From NCBI GenBank assembly GCA_005779435.1, contig SXJH01000230.1, positions 1 through 7,755 on the forward strand: DNA of 7,755 nucleotides. The letters are read 5' to 3'. The first letter of the stretch is position 1, and every line of letters starts with the position of its first letter. Below the pieces are notes generated by a model. That model was not told the origin of the DNA and made no database searches. It saw only the letters and a list, made by a program, of their open reading frames with translations. Source of the stretch: Nitrosomonas sp. (GTDB lineage Bacteria; Pseudomonadota; Gammaproteobacteria; Burkholderiales; Nitrosomonadaceae). Shown piece after piece: positions 1 to 6,710 of the stretch. The translations under genes and the position numbers were made by a program.

Positions 1-183
1 GTCCAGCATTTCCGGGAAACCCGTGTAATCGCCGACTTCGATCACAGCAATGTCGGCATCGCGCAACAGTTTGGCCGTGCCGCCAGTCGATAGGATGACG
101 ATGCCGCGTTGGGTTAGTTTTTGTGCTAAATCGAGTATTCCCGTTTTATCGGAAACACTGATGAGTGCTTGTTTAATGCTCAT
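1..183 (-). CDS. purH: Bifunctional purine biosynthesis protein PurH, N-terminal part (cut by window edge)
   Basis: This gene encodes AICAR transformylase / IMP cyclohydrolase, the cytoplasmic enzyme for the last two steps of de novo IMP synthesis. Only the first 61 codons are present. They belong to the N-terminal cyclohydrolase domain, which has the methylglyoxal-synthase-like fold. Visible family motifs are ISVSDKTG (residues 8-15), the phosphate-binding STGGT (32-36) and YTGFPEMLD (53-61). The full protein is normally a little over 500 residues, so most of the gene lies beyond position 1. The start ATG (183-181) shares four bases with the fis stop codon (ATGA). I see no Shine-Dalgarno sequence in the AT-rich stretch before it, so translation probably depends on ribosomes finishing fis. 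Identity is secure; the truncation is only the window edge. Confidence 0.96.
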   Translation of the reverse strand, partial: MSIKQALISVSDKTGILDLAQKLTQRGIVILSTGGTAKLLRDADIAVIEVGDYTGFPEMLD

Positions 184-422
184 TTAATTTGATAGTGTTT
201 TAATTTTTGGCGCAGGGTGTTGCGATTAATCCCGAGTAATTCGGCGGCTTGTGTCTGATTGTCGTTGGTGTATTGCATGGCGACTTCGAGCAAGGGTTTT
301 TCCACGCTTGCAATGACCATGTTGTATAACTGGCCCGGCTTTTCTCCATCCAGATCGTTGAGGTAGCCGCCAATGGCCTTGCGAATACAAGATGCAATTT
401 CATTTTCCTTCACCGCGTTCAT
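180..422 (-). CDS. fis: Fis family nucleoid-associated DNA-binding protein
   Basis: Fis is a homodimeric DNA-bending protein that organises the nucleoid and adjusts rRNA, tRNA and growth-phase promoters. The predicted protein has 80 residues. Residues 13-80 align by eye with the helical core and C-terminal helix-turn-helix of E. coli Fis: KPLLEVAMQYT (42-52), then NQTQAAELLGINRNTLRQKL (55-74). The INR motif keeps the Asn-Arg pair (N66, R67) used for DNA contact. It is about 18 residues shorter than the 98-residue E. coli protein. The missing part is the N-terminal arm that contacts site-specific invertases, so it should bind and bend DNA but probably not activate Hin-type inversion. The start lies 3 bases after the dusB stop, with a GGGAG ribosome site about ten bases upstream inside the end of dusB. 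The stop overlaps the purH start. The gene sits in a dusB-fis-purH unit. Confidence 0.95.
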   Translation of the reverse strand: MNAVKENEIASCIRKAIGGYLNDLDGEKPGQLYNMVIASVEKPLLEVAMQYTNDNQTQAAELLGINRNTLRQKLKHYQIK

Positions 423-425
423 GAA

Positions 426-1433
426 CTAATCACTCCCTTCGTCGATATAACTCAATCGTTGGTTTTGCTCAGCCAATTTTGTAAAAAAATGGTTGGTCTC
501 TGAAATCTGCTGATCGCTGGTTTGTAATAGATTCATTGCGTGACGGAAGCTGGCGGAACCGGCCAGTCCCTTGGTATACCAGGATATGTGTTTGCGTGCG
601 ATGCGAACGCCGGAATATTCGCCGTAAAATTCATACAAATCATAGAGATGATTAATGAGTACGCGATGAATTTCGGAAACCTCAGGCGCTTCGAGGTGTT
701 CGCCGGTGGTAAGGTAATGATCGATTTCCCGGAAAATCCACGGTCTGCCTTGTGCGGCGCGGCCGATCATAATCGCGTCCGCTTGGGTGTAGGCAAGAAT
801 TTGTTTGGCTTTTTCGGGGGTGGTGATATCGCCGTTGGCGATCACGGGAATTTTGACGGCCGCTTTAACGGCCGCGATGGTGTCGTATTCTGCAATGCCG
901 GTATAGCCGCACGCGCGGGTGCGGCCATGAATGGCCAGCGCCTGGATACCGGCATGCTCGGCGATATGCGCAACCGACAGCGCATTTTTGTGTTGCTTGT
1001 CCCAGCCGGTGCGGATTTTGAGCGTTACCGGCACATCGACCGCTTTCACCACCGCATCCAGAATTCTGCCGACCAGTTTCTCGTTTTGCAGCAGTGCGGA
1101 ACCGGCCATCACGTTGCATATTTTTTTGGCTGGGCAACCCATATTGATGTCGATGATTTGCGCACCGTTTTCTGCGTTATATTGCGCCGCTGTGGCCAGC
1201 ATTTTCGGATCTGCGCCTGCGATTTGCACCGAGATCGGCGAAACCTCGCCGTCGTGGTTGGCGCGCCGCTGCGTTTTGGCCGAACCCCACAACAATGAAT
1301 TGCTCGATACCATTTCGGATACGGCCATGCCAGCGCCCATGTCCTTGCACAATTGGCGGAACGGTCGGTCGGTCACGCCTGCCATCGGCGCAACGATCAA
1401 TTTGTTTTTTAAAACGTGAGGGCCAATCTGCAT
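426..1433 (-). CDS. dusB: tRNA-dihydrouridine synthase B
   Basis: DusB is an FMN-dependent, NADPH-using enzyme that reduces specific uridines to dihydrouridine in the tRNA D-loop (U17 in E. coli). The 335-residue product aligns from its first residues with E. coli DusB (321 residues), which supports the start. Motifs in order: APMAGVTDRPFRQLC (15-29, FMN site and barrel start); DINMGCPAKK (95-104) with the catalytic proton donor Cys100; LKIRTGW (138-144) with flavin-contacting Lys139; IHGRTRACGYTG (168-179); IANGDI (198-203); MIGRAAQGRPWIFREI (222-237, phosphate binding). A helical tRNA-binding domain follows (about 245-335) and includes RIARKHISWYTKG. It starts the dusB-fis-purH unit, 3 bases ahead of fis. 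No strong Shine-Dalgarno precedes the ATG. By analogy with E. coli, the dusB promoter would also drive fis, so expression probably follows growth rate; this is inferred. Confidence 0.97.
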   Translation of the reverse strand: MQIGPHVLKNKLIVAPMAGVTDRPFRQLCKDMGAGMAVSEMVSSNSLLWGSAKTQRRANHDGEVSPISVQIAGADPKMLATAAQYNAENGAQIIDINMGCPAKKICNVMAGSALLQNEKLVGRILDAVVKAVDVPVTLKIRTGWDKQHKNALSVAHIAEHAGIQALAIHGRTRACGYTGIAEYDTIAAVKAAVKIPVIANGDITTPEKAKQILAYTQADAIMIGRAAQGRPWIFREIDHYLTTGEHLEAPEVSEIHRVLINHLYDLYEFYGEYSGVRIARKHISWYTKGLAGSASFRHAMNLLQTSDQQISETNHFFTKLAEQNQRLSYIDEGSD

Positions 1434-1614
1434 GAAAATATAGTCTTAACGGTAAGCGTTCAAAAGCCGGTTTGCGGTTGGGTTTGATTTTGCTTGAAAG
1501 ATTCTGGGAGTCAATCAGAAAGCATTCGGGCGGTACACCACATTCCACACATTTCTATCAGGGTTAATTATAACTTCTGTTGGGCGGGTCGGGGAGGTGT
1601 TTGCACTTGGAAGG
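1434..1614. other. Non-coding leader region upstream of dusB
   Basis: Together with the adjoining repeat this makes a 317-base gap between dusB and ubiH. I find no convincing gene here: the open frames crossing it have no recognisable protein motif. The part next to dusB is AT-rich and contains a perfect TATAAT on the minus strand at 1567-1572. This would give a leader of roughly 125 bases before the dusB start. I see no clear riboswitch, leader peptide or tRNA fold in that leader. Confidence 0.5.
1567..1572 (-). promoter_or_regulatory. Candidate -10 box for the dusB-fis-purH operon
   Basis: On the minus strand this is a perfect TATAAT. There is no good -35 match at the normal spacing: the hexamer 17 bases upstream reads TCCCCG. 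It would therefore need an activator or be a weak core promoter. The 15 bases 1563-1577 around it have the outer G and C and the AT-only centre expected of a Fis site (GAAGTTATAATTAAC), although inner positions do not fit the consensus well. Fis autorepression is known in E. coli; here it is only a suggestion. Confidence 0.4.
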
Positions 1615-1746
1615 CCGCTGAAAAACGTTTTCGAGGCAGCCGATGCAAGGCAAAAACAGGCGAGAAAGCGCAGTTTATACGTAATAAATGAGCATTTTGA
1701 GTCTGTTTTTAACACCGCAGCGGCAACGCAGATAGTTTTTCAACGG
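1615..1746. repeat. Palindromic MITE-like repeat, ~132 bp
   Basis: The ends are inverted repeats: CCGCTGAAAAAC at 1615-1626 and its near-complement GTTTTTCAACGG at 1735-1746 (11 of 12 match). Symmetry continues inward: AAAAACAG at 1652-1659 pairs with CTGTTTTT at 1703-1710, at almost equal distances from the two ends. The middle is an imperfect palindrome around TACGTA (TTTATACGTAATAAA). The whole unit could fold into a long imperfect hairpin. It encodes nothing recognisable and has no transposase, so it fits a miniature inverted-repeat element or a REP-like repeat mobilised in trans. From memory, similar units are multicopy in some betaproteobacterial genomes including nitrosomonads, but only one copy lies in this window. 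I see no clear target-site duplication. It starts 4 bases past the ubiH stop and could act as its transcription terminator. Confidence 0.7.
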
Positions 1747-1750
1747 TATG

Positions 1751-2962
1751 TCAGCCCCTTGCACCGAATATCATGCGTCTGGCGACAAAACGCTTCAACG
1801 GCGGCATGCGATCCAAGGCGATCAAACCCAAGCCGCAAGCGTGTTTGAGCAATTCGTTGTCGTTGGAGAAAAGCTTGATCAGCGAGTCGGTAAATAAGCG
1901 GACGGCGCTGCTGTCGAATTGTCTTTTTTGTTGGTATTTTGTCAACATGGCGGGCTTGCCGATTTCAAGCGATTGACTTTTTGCATGAATGACTTCACCG
2001 GCCAATTCGAAAGCGTCGCGCAGGCCCAAGTTAAATCCTTGTCCGGCAACGGGGTGTAAGGTTTGCGCCGCATTGCCGATCAATGCAACCCGCTGTGTCG
2101 CGGTCGATTGCGCATATTTAAGCGCCAGCGGAAACGCCGAGCGTTTCCCTGCGGCAATGAATTTTCCCAACCGGTCGCCGAAATGTTCGTGCAGCCGTGC
2201 GAGAAATTCAGGTTCGCTCAATGCGGTAATTTCTTTGACTTCATCGGGAGAAACCGTCCATACCAAGGCGAAATCATCCAAGTTGGGCAGCAATGCGACC
2301 GGGCCGTCGGCGGTGAAGCGTTCGTAAGCAGTGCCGGTTTGTTTTGTTTCCGCTTTGACGTTCGCGACAACCGCCCATTGTCGATAATCGTGCTCGCAGT
2401 AGCTGATGTCGGGCAGTTGCTTGGCCAGTTTGCCGCCGTCGGCCAGTACCAGCAGCTTGGCGGAGAGTTGGTGCTCTTTGCCTTGGTAATCGAAAGTCAC
2501 CGTGCCCGAGTTTTTGTCGGTATCGAGCCGGGTGACGAGCGCACCGGCGAGATAATCGGTGGCGCTTCCGGTCAATTGGTGATGGATCGAGCAAAACAGA
2601 TCGTGGTAGTTGACCACATAGCCCAGCGCCGGGACACCGGCATCTTCCGGTGTCAGCACCGTTTGGCCGAGACTGCCGCGATTGGATATATGAATTTGCG
2701 TGATCGGCGTCCGGTTCGATAATTTGTCCCATACGCCAAGGCGCTTCAGGATCAGATAGCTGCCGTGCGAAAGCGCCAGCGGGCGGGGATCTTCGTCTTT
2801 TTCCGGCACACCGCGAGCTTCGAGCAATACGCTCGAAATGCCGGTGTCGCGCAAAGCGAGCGCCAAAGCCATGCCGACCGGGCCGCCGCCGATGATTGCA
2901 ATATCGTAACGATCGGCGATTGCGGTGTTTTTACGCTTGATGGGTTTGGCGGCAGCCGTCAT
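1751..2962 (-). CDS. ubiH: UbiH-type FAD-dependent monooxygenase (ubiquinone biosynthesis hydroxylase)
   Basis: This is a class A flavoprotein hydroxylase of the UbiH/UbiF/UbiI family, which uses O2 and NAD(P)H to hydroxylate the polyprenyl-phenol ring during ubiquinone synthesis at the inner membrane. The 403-residue product has the FAD-binding Rossmann motif IIGGGPVG (23-30) with acidic LLEARG ending the fold (46-51), an RPLALSHGS segment (60-68), a degenerate DG motif LVLADGGK (171-178), and the second FAD motif IGNAAQTLHPVAGQGFNLGLRD (295-316, split here only by its length). The GNAAQTLHP form, rather than GDAAHT, is what E. coli UbiH carries, so UbiH is preferred over UbiF or UbiI; which ring carbon is hydroxylated cannot be read from sequence. 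An N-terminal extension of about 17 residues precedes the fold. No clear Shine-Dalgarno is seen. The protein ends in GARG only 4 bases before a palindromic repeat, so its last residues may differ from relatives. Confidence 0.9.
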   Translation of the reverse strand: MTAAAKPIKRKNTAIADRYDIAIIGGGPVGMALALALRDTGISSVLLEARGVPEKDEDPRPLALSHGSYLILKRLGVWDKLSNRTPITQIHISNRGSLGQTVLTPEDAGVPALGYVVNYHDLFCSIHHQLTGSATDYLAGALVTRLDTDKNSGTVTFDYQGKEHQLSAKLLVLADGGKLAKQLPDISYCEHDYRQWAVVANVKAETKQTGTAYERFTADGPVALLPNLDDFALVWTVSPDEVKEITALSEPEFLARLHEHFGDRLGKFIAAGKRSAFPLALKYAQSTATQRVALIGNAAQTLHPVAGQGFNLGLRDAFELAGEVIHAKSQSLEIGKPAMLTKYQQKRQFDSSAVRLFTDSLIKLFSNDNELLKHACGLGLIALDRMPPLKRFVARRMIFGARG

Positions 2963-3011
2963 TATTTTTGGGTCGACGAAACGGATAGGTTGGGTGAATT
3001 GCGTTCATACA

Positions 3012-3020
3012 AGCATAGCA
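3012..3020 (-). promoter_or_regulatory. Candidate extended -10 promoter for ubiH
   Basis: On the minus strand this reads TGCTATGCT, an extended -10 element (TGn followed by TATGCT, four of six matches to TATAAT). A second TATGCT overlaps it one step upstream. No good -35 is present. It would start transcription about 43 bases before the ubiH ATG. The 104-base gap after the att-like operon makes a separate ubiH promoter plausible, but the match is weak. Confidence 0.3.
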
Positions 3021-3038
3021 TAACTGCATATGGTCATG

Positions 3039-3057
3039 AAATGCGGGCGCCGCGTTT
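3039..3057 (-). terminator. Possible weak terminator hairpin after the lipocalin-like gene
   Basis: This is a small inverted repeat 10-28 bases past the stop codon of the secreted-protein gene. On the minus strand the arms are AAACGCGG and CCGCATTT around a CGC loop. The stem has four G-C pairs, one A-C mismatch and three A-T pairs, followed only by a short T run. The position suits an end of the ABC operon, but the tail is poor, so termination would be partial at best. Confidence 0.3.
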
Positions 3058-3066
3058 CCATTGGGG

Positions 3067-4161
3067 TCACAATGCCAGCGGTTTCGTATACCCCGTCAGT
3101 TCCAGATAACCGTGCCCGGCGGGTTGCTTGTTTCTGGTCAATGTGACGGCGCCTTCCCAATAGACGGTTGCGGTCGATTGGCGCGCATCCAATTCTTGAT
3201 CGTCGAGCAGCGGCGTAAGTTGCCATTCGATGTCTCCGGTGCGGATGCGCATCTCGACCGGATACACCGCTTCGGTGTGCGGCGATTGCCACATGCGCAC
3301 CGGCGTGAATTCGACTTGGTCGGGATCGAACAGCGTCATGTTGCCGGACGCATCGCGCAGCGCCGCATAAGCCCACACTTTGCCGCCTTGCTTGGCGCGG
3401 ATCTGGAACGCCATCAACGCCGAGCCGTCGTCCAGATTGGCGCCGACCCAGTCCCAGCCGTCGGCCTCCGGATCGAGATAAGCGGTCGACCACTCGTGAT
3501 CCAGCCAAGCGCGACCGGTAACGGCAATGGGTTTGTCATTGCGGAAAACCGTGCCGCTGACGCTTAAATGCGGCTCACTGTAGTAATAACTGGCTTGCTC
3601 GGGCTTCGGCCCTTTGCGCGAAAAACCGTTTTGATCTTGCAGCATCGGGCTTTGTGTCGGTGTCAGCGACAATTGCAAACCGAAATCGCTGTCGCGCATG
3701 TCCACGACATAGCGGCCATTGTCTTCACGCACCAGCGTCCAATCGTCCAGTTTTACGTCGGTGTCGCCCGGTTTGGCGTAGGCGAGACCGAAACCCTCGC
3801 GCACCGTTCTTTCCACATGCATCAATTTGCCCGCCGCCGGGTCGGACAACGCCAAATGCGCGATGATCAAATATTTCGCGGCAAAACGGCTGGGATTGTC
3901 GCGGTTCGAATCGGTTGCGTAACGGAAAAAAGTGACCTGAAAGCCGAGCGGTTTTTTATCCGCCGTTTCCAGCCAGCCGGTGATGTACCACCATTCGATG
4001 CGAAAATCGTCGTGCGCGCCGTAATCCAGCGGGAAGGAGAGCTTGTAATCGGGCGTGACGGGTTTCAGCCGGTTCGATTCGGCGAGCGCATCGATGCCGA
4101 GCAAGCAGAAAAACAGCATGACAAAAGCGATTACACCGTTAAAGCGACTCATCGTTTTCAT
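3067..4161 (-). CDS. Secreted AttH/CrtC-type lipocalin-fold protein (COG5621-like predicted hydrolase)
   Basis: The 364-residue protein begins with a signal peptide: basic start, hydrophobic stretch 10-23, and a likely signal peptidase I site after ALA (25-27). C19 is not in a lipobox, so a soluble periplasmic or envelope location is expected. The mature part matches the AttH / carotenoid 1,2-hydratase (CrtC) family, a double lipocalin-like domain. Motifs: FPLDYGAHDDFRIEWWYITGW (43-63, key residues E56-W57-W58-Y59), a GRAWLDHEWS motif (216-225), GWDWVG (235-240) and GHGYLELTGY near the C-terminus (349-358). H222-x-W224 resembles the His/Trp pair I recall as essential in CrtC. The start uses the first of two nearby ATGs, because it overlaps the permease stop (TAATG) and has GGGAGG seven bases upstream. 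Being last in an ABC operon, it probably binds or processes the lipid-like molecule the transporter moves. A real carotenoid hydratase is unlikely with no carotenoid genes nearby. Enzymatic activity is unproven. Confidence 0.85.
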   Translation of the reverse strand: MKTMSRFNGVIAFVMLFFCLLGIDALAESNRLKPVTPDYKLSFPLDYGAHDDFRIEWWYITGWLETADKKPLGFQVTFFRYATDSNRDNPSRFAAKYLIIAHLALSDPAAGKLMHVERTVREGFGLAYAKPGDTDVKLDDWTLVREDNGRYVVDMRDSDFGLQLSLTPTQSPMLQDQNGFSRKGPKPEQASYYYSEPHLSVSGTVFRNDKPIAVTGRAWLDHEWSTAYLDPEADGWDWVGANLDDGSALMAFQIRAKQGGKVWAYAALRDASGNMTLFDPDQVEFTPVRMWQSPHTEAVYPVEMRIRTGDIEWQLTPLLDDQELDARQSTATVYWEGAVTLTRNKQPAGHGYLELTGYTKPLAL

Positions 4162-6710
4162 TACCAATCCTCCCGTACCGCGCGGACCACTTGCGCGGAA
4201 ACCGCCCGGCGTCCGGACAGCAAAGCCGTCAGCGCCGCCGACATCAGCAAAATTACCGCAATCGTCATCAACCAGAGCCACGGCACATGCAGGCTCATGG
4301 TCCAATGAAACGATTGCGGATTGACGATAAACACCAGAATCAGGCTGATCGCCCACCCCAACGCAAACCCGAGTGCAATTCCCAGCAGCGTCAGCAAGCC
4401 GCCTTCCGCCGCCAGCAATGCGAAAATCTGACGGCGCAGCACGCCGATATGTCGCAGCATGCCGAATTCCTTCACGCGCGCCAGCGTTTGCGCGGAAAAA
4501 CTCGCCGCCACGCCGAGCAGGCCGATCACTACGGCGATCATTTCCAGCAAATACGTCACGGCAAAACTGCGGTCGAAGATTTCCAGGCTCAACGCGCGCA
4601 AATCGCTGGAGCGGGAAATCTCCAAAGCCGCACCGAACGGCAATTGCCGCAGCATCGCCAGCGCTTGATCCGAGGTCGTATCCGGCTGCAGCCACATCGC
4701 GGCGGTGTTGACGCTCAAATCGCCGGTCAATGCTTGGTAATCGGACAGCAGCATTTGAATCGCGCCGAATTGGCGGCCGTAATCGCGCCACACGCCCGCG
4801 ACCAGAAATTCATTCGATGCAGCACCGACCGGCAGTTTGATGGTGTCGCCGACCCGGTAGCCGTATAAATCGACAATGGCTTCCGAAATCCACACCGGCA
4901 TCGCATTACTCGGAATCGAGCCGGGCGTCAGCATGTCATCGGTCATCGGCAACGTGTTGCGCGCATCGGCGCGATCCACCGGACGGGCGAACAGCGTGAT
5001 GTCGGGTCGATTGGGGTCGAGCGTCAGTTGCTGGGTGCGGAAAAAATCGATGCGGTTAAAACCGGATAACGCGGCAATCGCTTGCTGCGCGTCGGGCGGG
5101 AATCCGCCCTGATCGCCGCTGGATGCGGTGCGCACGTATACATCCGCCGGTAACACTTGTCCGAGCCAGCTATCGATCGAGACGCGGAAGCTGGTCACCA
5201 TGATCGCCATCGCCACCATCAGGCTGAAACTCGCCAGGATGCCGCCGAGTGCGATTGCAGCCTGATTCGGCGCGTTGGCGAGGCGCGCCAATGCCAGCGT
5301 CGACACGATATTGCCCCGGTACTGCGGCCATCGTCGCAATACACTGGAAAAGAACCGCCCGGTGAAGTGCGGCATCAATGCAATGCCGCCGATCAGCAGC
5401 AGCGAAATCGCCAGATAACCGAAAATCGGCAACTCGAAAATAGGCGGCAGTTGCGTGAACAGCAGCGCAACCGTCAAACAGATGAGCGCAAACCACGGCG
5501 TCGACAATTTGGCCATCGCCGTATCTTCGCTGCCGGAGCGAAGTGCCAGCGCAGGCTTGGCGCGCGCGGCTTCCAGCGCCGGAATGATGCTGCCCAACAA
5601 CGTGACCGCAATGCCGATGCCCAGGAACAGCAATGCCGTCGGCGGATCGAAATGAATGCCGGGTTTTACGCCGGGAAAGAAATTGGTGCCCAGGTCGCCG
5701 CCGAGAAGCTGGATGGCCAGCAAGGCAACGGTGTAGCCCAAAGCCAATCCCAGTAGCGAGCCGAGCACGCCCAGCGTCAAGCCTTCCATGGCGATTTGCC
5801 GCAGCAGTTGCGCTCGCGTCACGCCCAGCACGCGCAGCAACGCGAATTGCTGGCGCCGCCGCACCACCGACAACGCTTGCGTGGAAAATACCAGAAAAGT
5901 GCCGGTGAACAGCGCCACCAGCGCCAGCATATTCAGATTGACGCGGTAAGCGCGCGACATGTTGGCGATGCGCTTCTCCTGATCCTGCGCTTCGGCGACC
6001 ACGAACGATTCGCCCAAGTCGCTCGCCAATTGCGCTTTAAACGCCGCGTGGTTGACACCGTCGCGCAACTTCAATTCGATGCGCGACAGCACGCCCAATT
6101 GCTGGAAGCGCCATTGCAACGCGCCGATATCCATCACCGCGATGCGCTGCCCGGCGCGTGCCCGCACCAAGCCACCGGCGATGCGCAGCGAAACGGTTTC
6201 CAATCCGGCGTGCAATTGCAAGGTATCGTTTTGTTGGACTTGCAGCCATTCCATCGCGGCAGGTGACAGAAAAACGGTATCGCTCGCCACCCGGTCCAGC
6301 GTTTTGCCTTCTTCGGTCAGTCCCAGCAAATCGGGCGCAATCTGCATCGAGCGGAACATATCGGTGCCGATGATTTTCAGGCGGTGATCGTTGCGGTTCT
6401 GCTGCTTGCCGGGCACGGAAACATCCAGTTCCAGCACCGGATTGGCCAGCGCGACACCGTCATAATCGGCAAGCCGGGGATACAGCGCTTCGTCAAAAAA
6501 CGCGGTGCGGCCCTGCACCTGCAAATCGGATTGCCCGGACAGGCTTTTGCTCGCGGCGGAAAACTCGTTGAACGCGGCGGTGTTGATCAAATGAATCGAA
6601 AACGCCATCGCGATGCCGATGGCAATTGCCAGCAGCGCCGTGACGATTTGCAGCCAATGCGCGCGCCATTCGCCCCACAGCAGCCAGCGCGATACCGTTG
6701 CCGCGTTCAT
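4161..6710 (-). CDS. ABC transporter permease with two FtsX-type units (fused AttF/AttG-like, YbbP-like)
   Basis: This 849-residue inner-membrane protein has about ten predicted membrane segments: 20-43, 258-281, 306-337, 358-382, 405-423, 428-446, 483-507, 717-741, 763-796 and 808-832. Two large periplasmic domains of MacB type lie between them (about 44-257 and 508-716). The FtsX-type cytoplasmic coupling region occurs twice: FALLRVLGVTRAQLLRQ (289-305) and FGMLRHIGVLRRQIFAL (749-765), each followed by an EG-containing membrane segment, so the protein is an internal duplication. The topology matches the ten-segment YbbP group rather than four-segment MacB or LolC/E. Such permeases act mechanically on periplasmic partners or lipids rather than as simple pores. 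The start codon overlaps the ATPase stop (ATGA), and its stop overlaps the downstream secreted-protein gene by one base. Substrate is unknown. In some bacteria I believe the two halves are separate genes (AttF, AttG); here they are one chain. Confidence 0.9.
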   Translation of the reverse strand: MNAATVSRWLLWGEWRAHWLQIVTALLAIAIGIAMAFSIHLINTAAFNEFSAASKSLSGQSDLQVQGRTAFFDEALYPRLADYDGVALANPVLELDVSVPGKQQNRNDHRLKIIGTDMFRSMQIAPDLLGLTEEGKTLDRVASDTVFLSPAAMEWLQVQQNDTLQLHAGLETVSLRIAGGLVRARAGQRIAVMDIGALQWRFQQLGVLSRIELKLRDGVNHAAFKAQLASDLGESFVVAEAQDQEKRIANMSRAYRVNLNMLALVALFTGTFLVFSTQALSVVRRRQQFALLRVLGVTRAQLLRQIAMEGLTLGVLGSLLGLALGYTVALLAIQLLGGDLGTNFFPGVKPGIHFDPPTALLFLGIGIAVTLLGSIIPALEAARAKPALALRSGSEDTAMAKLSTPWFALICLTVALLFTQLPPIFELPIFGYLAISLLLIGGIALMPHFTGRFFSSVLRRWPQYRGNIVSTLALARLANAPNQAAIALGGILASFSLMVAMAIMVTSFRVSIDSWLGQVLPADVYVRTASSGDQGGFPPDAQQAIAALSGFNRIDFFRTQQLTLDPNRPDITLFARPVDRADARNTLPMTDDMLTPGSIPSNAMPVWISEAIVDLYGYRVGDTIKLPVGAASNEFLVAGVWRDYGRQFGAIQMLLSDYQALTGDLSVNTAAMWLQPDTTSDQALAMLRQLPFGAALEISRSSDLRALSLEIFDRSFAVTYLLEMIAVVIGLLGVAASFSAQTLARVKEFGMLRHIGVLRRQIFALLAAEGGLLTLLGIALGFALGWAISLILVFIVNPQSFHWTMSLHVPWLWLMTIAVILLMSAALTALLSGRRAVSAQVVRAVREDW
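4169..4174 (-). promoter_or_regulatory. Ribosome-binding site that sets the start of the secreted lipocalin-like protein
   Basis: On the minus strand this is GGGAGG, inside the last codons of the permease gene. It lies seven bases before the ATG at 4161-4159 but sixteen before the next in-frame ATG at 4152-4150. It therefore selects the first ATG, giving the signal peptide beginning MKTMSRF. Confidence 0.65.

Noticed and set aside
540..1298. Plus-strand open frame of 252 codons opposite dusB
   Set aside because: The opposite strand encodes a full-length, motif-complete DusB; this frame has no family motifs and is a shadow.
1494..1848. Small plus-strand open frames across the palindromic repeat
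   Set aside because: They run through the inverted repeat and into the antisense of ubiH, with no ribosome site or recognisable protein feature.
3067..4161. Calling the secreted protein a carotenoid 1,2-hydratase
   Set aside because: Family resemblance is real, but it has a signal peptide, sits with an ABC transporter and has no carotenoid genes around it; the AttH-type label is safer.
3067..4791. A 574-codon open frame extending the secreted-protein gene far upstream inside the permease gene
   Set aside because: The first 210 codons are an arginine/alanine-rich out-of-frame reading of the permease gene. The true start at 4161 has a ribosome site, a signal peptide and a stop/start overlap.
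5157..5756. Plus-strand open frame of 199 codons opposite the permease
   Set aside because: Composition is almost all Arg/Gln/His/Glu, typical of antisense readings of a hydrophobic, GC-rich membrane gene.
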